From positions 1,178,001 to 1,242,000 of the forward strand of contig CAWJFT010000001.1 of NCBI GenBank assembly GCA_963842235.1: a stretch of DNA of 64,000 nt, read 5' to 3'. This document shows positions 61,101 to 64,000 of the stretch, in pieces (within the stretch, counting starts at the first letter, position 1; each line of letters begins with the position of its first letter). Position numbers and translations under genes: made by a program. The stretch is from JACDAN01 sp963842235 (GTDB lineage: Bacteria > Actinomycetota > Thermoleophilia > Gaiellales > Gaiellaceae). Below the pieces are notes generated by a model that was not told the origin of the DNA, searched no databases, and saw only the letters and a list, made by a program, of their open reading frames with translations.

Positions 61101-64000
61101 AGACCCTTGCGGACGTGCCGGCGGGCAGCATCCCGGCCGGCTCGATCCCGGCCGGCTCGATCCCCGCCGGCTCGATCTCCGCGAACCGCGGCTCCGCGAG
61201 CGAGGCGGCGCAGATCGTCAAACGCGACGAGCAGGGCGACGCGATCATCAGCATCAGCGGGTTCAACGGCTCGCACAGCGCGAAGCCATACGTGCTCCGG
61301 CTCCAGGTGGTCGACCCACCGCCGCTGCCGCCCTGTCCCGCGGTCACAGGTCTCGCCGCCCCGACGCCGGGAACGCTGCCGGCGCCCGCGTCACTCCCGG
61401 CGTCGACGAAGACGCTCTTCCTGACCAACCGCCAGCGGCTAGCCGGCCTGTACGGCGCCCCTGCGGTGGATTCGCTGCTGGCGGCGGGCTCGCCGCTCCA
61501 AACGGTGGCGGGGCGACCCGAGGTCGCCGGCGCGGTGATCCCGGTCGACGGCAACGCCACGGTCCGCGCCGCCTACGCCGCCTGGGACGCAAGCCCGTGC
61601 TCGGTCGACGCCGCGAACCAGGTCGTTCGCAAGATCAACGACCTCATCGCGACGTACCGAGCCGCGCTGCCTCAGCTCCGCTACATCGTCGTGCTCGGCA
61701 GCGACCAGGCCATTCCGATGTTCCGGCAGGACGACCTCACGACCCTCTCGCCCGAGCTCGACGAGGCAAGCGACCTGGCCTTCACTACGAACAATCTGAC
61801 GGCGGCGAACGCGCTCTATGCCTCGTCCGCGCAGAACACCGTGCTCACCGACGGCGCCTACGGCGCGCTCACGCAGCTCACGTGGCTCGGCCACGACCTC
61901 CCGCTCGCGCAGACTCCCGTCTCGCGGCTGATCGAGACACCCGCCGACATGACCGGCCAGTTCCAGCAGTACATCGCGGCGAACGGCCTCCTCAACCCGC
62001 AGAGCGAGCTGACGACCGGCTACGACTTCCTCAGCGACGGCGCAGACGACATCCACGGCGGGCTCGTCGGAGAGTTCGCGGGCATCGCGCCGGACACGCT
62101 GATCTCGCCCCCCGGCGCACTGTCCCCGTGGGAGCGGAGCGACTTCCTCGCGAAGTACTTCGGGAAGACGACGCTTCCCGACATCGTCTCGCCGAACGCC
62201 CACTACAGCCACTGGCTGGCCCAACCGGCCGGCCCGGCCTCGATCACGAGCCTTTCGCAGATGGTGACGACCGACGACGTCCCGGGAGCCGACAAGCTGG
62301 CCGGCCGGATCGTCTTCACGATGGGCTGCCACGGCGGCCTCAACGTGCCCGACCTGCTCGGCGGCGACCCGAGTCGCCTCAAGGACTGGGCTCAGCGCTA
62401 CCTGCAGTCGAAGACGGCGGTCTACATCGCGAACACGGGCTTCGGCTACGGCGACACGGTGACCGTCGCGCTCACGGAGCGCCTGCTCGGGCTCTTCTCG
62501 AAGAAGATCAACTCGGCGAACACCTCGATCGGCGAGCAGTGGATCGACGCGCTCCAGACCTACTACCTGTCGGCCGGCGACTACGACGTCTTCGACGAGA
62601 AGGCGATGATCGAAGCGACCTTCTACGGGCTGCCGTTCTACCGCTTCACCAATCCCGGGAGCTCGACGCCTCCGGCTCCGCCGGCGACCACGCCCGACGG
62701 CACGGTCGACGTCGCGGCGCTCCCGCCGATTGCTCCGAGCCCGACGCAGCACACGCTCGCCGACGGCCGCAAGTGGTGGGAGATCGGCGGCCAGACGATG
62801 AACGTCCCCTACCGGCCGATCCAGCCGCTCCTGTCGAGGGAGGTCACCGTTCCGGGCAAGTCGGCTCGCGGCGTCTTCATCCGCTCGCTGCGGACGCACG
62901 ACGTGCCGAACATCAAGCCGCTGCTTGCGTACCCGCGAGTCGGCTCACAGCTCCACGAGCCCGACCCGAACTTCCGCGGCACGTTCTGGCCGGCCAACGC
63001 CGTCTCGATCCTGCGGACGAAGAGCCTTGGGCAGGAGCGCGCCTCGGTGGTCGTGAAGGCGGCTCAGTTCCGGCCGAACACGGTCGGGAACCCGGGTCTG
63101 GGCACGGAGCGGATCGTGGACTCGATCGGCCTCGACGTCGCCTACTCCAACGCGACCGACACGACGGCTCCGCAGGTCCTCCAGGTCGGCGGCGTCATCG
63201 TCGGCGGCGGAACGACGCTCTTCGTCCGAGCCACCGACGCGGCTGGGATCAAGAAGGTCGCGGTGCTCTACAACAACGGGACACAGGCGGACTGGCAGTT
63301 CCGCACCCTCGAGCACGCCTCGGGCGATCTCTATACGGCCCGTGTCGCGGGTCTGACGACGCCGGTCCAGATCCTCGGCGAGGTCATGGACGTGAACGGG
63401 AACAACGGCTTCGGAGCGAACAAGGGAGTGAACCACACCTCGTTCGTCGACCCGCCGTCGAGCCCGCCCGACATCCTGATCGAAGTCCCTCGTCCGCGAG
63501 CCGTCTTCACGCTGAACCAGCAAGTGACCCCCGACTTCGCCTGCTCGGACGAGGGCGGCGTGCAGAGCTGCACCGGCGCCGTGCTCGTCGCCGGCAACCT
63601 CGACACGGCGACGCCCGGGGAGCACACGTTCAGCGTGACGGCGACCGACCTGGCCGGAAACCTGGTGACGAAGTCCGTGACCTACGTCGTGCAGTTCACC
63701 TTCGACGGCTTCAAGCCGCCTGTCGACAACCAGCCGATCGTCAACATCGCCAACGCCGGGCGCACGATTCCGGTGAAGTGGTCGTTGAAGAACTCCGCAG
63801 GTGAGTTCGTCAGCGATCTCAACTCGGTCACGTCGATCACTGTCGAGAAGATCCCGTGCGCGGCGGCGAGCACCGACGTCATCGAGGAGACGACCGAGCT
63901 GGGGCTCGTGGCGCTCACCTACGAGAACAACCAGTTCGTCTACCACTGGAAGACGGAGAAGAGCTGGGCAGGCAGCTGTCGCCGGCTCGACGTCGCGCTC
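58172..64000 (+). CDS. Giant exported vWA / PAGSI-repeat / C25-like peptidase / PxKF protein, 3' end outside the window
   Basis: Open for 1,943 codons to the window edge. A signal peptide covers residues 1-30 (AVLLAVGATGGQAA). A vWA domain covers about 60-290, with MIDAS residues DTTGS (70-74) and the VLTDDIPHD strand. PAGSI tracts lie at 411-480, 623-652, 949-958 and 983-1002. A PPC-like beta domain is near 880-945. A gingipain/caspase-fold domain covers about 1160-1480, with candidate His 1344 (NAHYSHW) and Cys 1386 (MGCHGGLNVPD). Ig-like segments follow, then a PxKF-type domain (AGRTIPVKWSL, WKTEKSWAGSC). ATG 58181 is an alternative start. It is probably secreted or cell-surface. Confidence 0.85.
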   Translation, partial: MRHMVTRRFLQACVLGAVLLAVGATGGQAADSFAPSSVSLTLAPGSSWKTSQSLHLDSLPPKADIVLAVDTTGSMGAAIADAKADSIRIVNRIKSSIPGSRFAVVDFKDYPFSPFGGASDYPYKLVTGLTNDATAVQSAVDTMSAGGGGDLPESFNRVFFEAYSDTTPHEGAPHLAYDANAPRFLLVLTDDIPHDTGQATTFSACANTSVNDPGRDATVGTSDDLTTKATLDGLKANNTNVSFVTYNPGGGTPGATECHAQMAAYTGGLQVTHATSDSLADEIVALVKQAAAKVDKVEFDVQPSSFASWVTFSPPGPYGPFTAPRDIPYEMKIAVPAGTAPGTYEFSVRAVADASPRAEQHVTIVVQAQAASALDLTVDERSIAAGVASLPFASIPASRIPFLGGTTSALPAGSIPAGSIPAGSIPAGSIPAGSIPAGSIPAGSIPAGSIPAGSIPAGSIPYGSIGLGNTPAGSIPAGSIALRHVLLSQISLLNAASGATWDQVLAPPSALNACPSSGPGSGAGVCRPFTSLTLEDVANDPVALGRLNALPIKFVPLFSTLWRDAPFSALMLGNAKLNQLPAPPGYASWNDALEANGGSSSNVDPAANTVFGLYVGGQLGSTPAGSIPAGSIPWTLPAGSIPAGSIPAGSIAVGATRIGAVPISKLVPQSPLTLAAYVNCSGAFVCTGKTLGQADDAGALNPSLTIAQLFAALPAGDPDRDAARGTTLDQLIAAMLPLSNYPWEEIAVTGLQDVAGSAPVHYHLDFDLNCGSATTFSVTVNLPNGFLPVLGSTKFAYAGGGEVTGLNPTANDGGDFVYKPTGTSPCGTSTAVRHVQMNFSAYAGLTLGDQAADATVTTPTQTQTVNDRAPVLVLQNQEPNDDPLTSPVIAKNTLVVGHIADASDKEYFRFKFSDLPRHSKLIAYLNVPDGADYDLVVHKQFSPSLQSSPAGSIPAGSIPVEDPGVSVDNASRTLPPETLADVPAGSIPAGSIPAGSIPAGSISANRGSASEAAQIVKRDEQGDAIISISGFNGSHSAKPYVLRLQVVDPPPLPPCPAVTGLAAPTPGTLPAPASLPASTKTLFLTNRQRLAGLYGAPAVDSLLAAGSPLQTVAGRPEVAGAVIPVDGNATVRAAYAAWDASPCSVDAANQVVRKINDLIATYRAALPQLRYIVVLGSDQAIPMFRQDDLTTLSPELDEASDLAFTTNNLTAANALYASSAQNTVLTDGAYGALTQLTWLGHDLPLAQTPVSRLIETPADMTGQFQQYIAANGLLNPQSELTTGYDFLSDGADDIHGGLVGEFAGIAPDTLISPPGALSPWERSDFLAKYFGKTTLPDIVSPNAHYSHWLAQPAGPASITSLSQMVTTDDVPGADKLAGRIVFTMGCHGGLNVPDLLGGDPSRLKDWAQRYLQSKTAVYIANTGFGYGDTVTVALTERLLGLFSKKINSANTSIGEQWIDALQTYYLSAGDYDVFDEKAMIEATFYGLPFYRFTNPGSSTPPAPPATTPDGTVDVAALPPIAPSPTQHTLADGRKWWEIGGQTMNVPYRPIQPLLSREVTVPGKSARGVFIRSLRTHDVPNIKPLLAYPRVGSQLHEPDPNFRGTFWPANAVSILRTKSLGQERASVVVKAAQFRPNTVGNPGLGTERIVDSIGLDVAYSNATDTTAPQVLQVGGVIVGGGTTLFVRATDAAGIKKVAVLYNNGTQADWQFRTLEHASGDLYTARVAGLTTPVQILGEVMDVNGNNGFGANKGVNHTSFVDPPSSPPDILIEVPRPRAVFTLNQQVTPDFACSDEGGVQSCTGAVLVAGNLDTATPGEHTFSVTATDLAGNLVTKSVTYVVQFTFDGFKPPVDNQPIVNIANAGRTIPVKWSLKNSAGEFVSDLNSVTSITVEKIPCAAASTDVIEETTELGLVALTYENNQFVYHWKTEKSWAGSCRRLDVAL
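59402..59611 (+). repeat. First PAGSI pentapeptide tract (15-bp units)
   Basis: Fourteen units of 15 bases in frame: ten perfect PAGSI, then PYGSI, GLGNT and two more PAGSI. Third-codon bases differ from unit to unit (for example GGC TCC, GGG TCG, GGA TCG), so the peptide, not the DNA, is conserved. Confidence 0.95.
60038..60127 (+). repeat. Second PAGSI tract
   Basis: Two PAGSI units, a short PWTL insertion, then three more PAGSI, again with mixed synonymous codons. Confidence 0.95.
61016..61045 (+). repeat. Third PAGSI tract
   Basis: Two PAGSI units (the second uses AGC for Ser), followed by PVEDPG. It lies just after the PPC-like domain. Confidence 0.92.
61118..61177 (+). repeat. Fourth PAGSI tract
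   Basis: Four PAGSI units before SANRGS, the last tract before the peptidase domain. Confidence 0.95.

Noticed and set aside
59633..61276. Long minus-strand open frame opposite the PAGSI protein, rich in AGRDRAGRD repeats
   Set aside because: It is the complement of the PAGSI-coding region in high-GC DNA; it has no ribosome-binding site or domain.

Overview
The window is one stretch of a high-GC actinobacterial chromosome. The gene set fits an uncultured member of the class Thermoleophilia (order Gaiellales or a neighbour): a WhiG/FliA sigma factor, a DivIVA-type coiled-coil protein, FtsZ and ParA coupled together, an EF-G2-like GTPase, Lhr helicase, MeaB, and many small proteins of unknown function. 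This placement is an inference from gene content and composition, since there is no rRNA gene here. Roughly twenty genes carry a TANNNT hexamer only 6-8 bases before the start codon, which suggests that leaderless mRNAs are common. At least seven genes are interrupted by single-base frameshifts, so either the assembly holds indel errors or these loci are decaying.

Layout. 1-7.1 kb: a partial aldehyde dehydrogenase, a zinc-ribbon protein diverging from a PadR regulator with its small partner, a metallo-beta-lactamase-fold protein, EF-G2, the sigma factor and a membrane methyltransferase pair. 7.2-8.5 kb: tRNA-Trp followed by a small accessory patch with a broken PIN-like gene and an HNH nuclease. 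8.5-12.5 kb: exported proteins, including a PhoX-type phosphatase and a frameshifted beta-propeller. 12.5-23.2 kb: DivIVA, glyoxalase-fold, SGNH and cupin proteins, and a loose leucine-catabolism group (methylcrotonyl-CoA carboxylase beta, a LiuC-type hydratase, methylcrotonyl-CoA carboxylase alpha) with an amine oxidase/DHDPS-family pair and an MFS transporter between them. 23.2-31.2 kb: a TolB-like propeller, an SCP2 protein, an Fsr-like transporter, leucyl aminopeptidase, an acyl-CoA dehydrogenase and a persulfide dioxygenase-rhodanese. 31.1-41.1 kb, all on the minus strand: a large cyclase-ATPase-TPR protein, IlvA, MeaB, an MFS exporter, HisC, GNAT and gamma-glutamyltransferase. 41.2-47.7 kb: FtsZ with an unusual N-terminal tail, ParA, DNA and protein repair genes (Nei, Pcm, a degenerate EndoV homologue) and a YbaK-type tRNA editing protein. 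47.7-58.1 kb: a membrane protein, Lhr, a methyltransferase, a glyoxalase-fold protein, a HIT-like gene and a second cyclase-ATPase-TPR giant built like mammalian soluble adenylyl cyclase.

58.1-64.0 kb: the most unusual gene, an exported protein of more than 1,943 residues that runs off the window. It has a von Willebrand A domain with an intact MIDAS motif, 23 copies of the pentapeptide PAGSI in four tracts, a gingipain/caspase-fold (C25-like) peptidase domain with a plausible His-Cys pair, Ig-like segments and a PxKF-type domain. I do not recognise this combination as a described system; it is the best candidate for new biology here.
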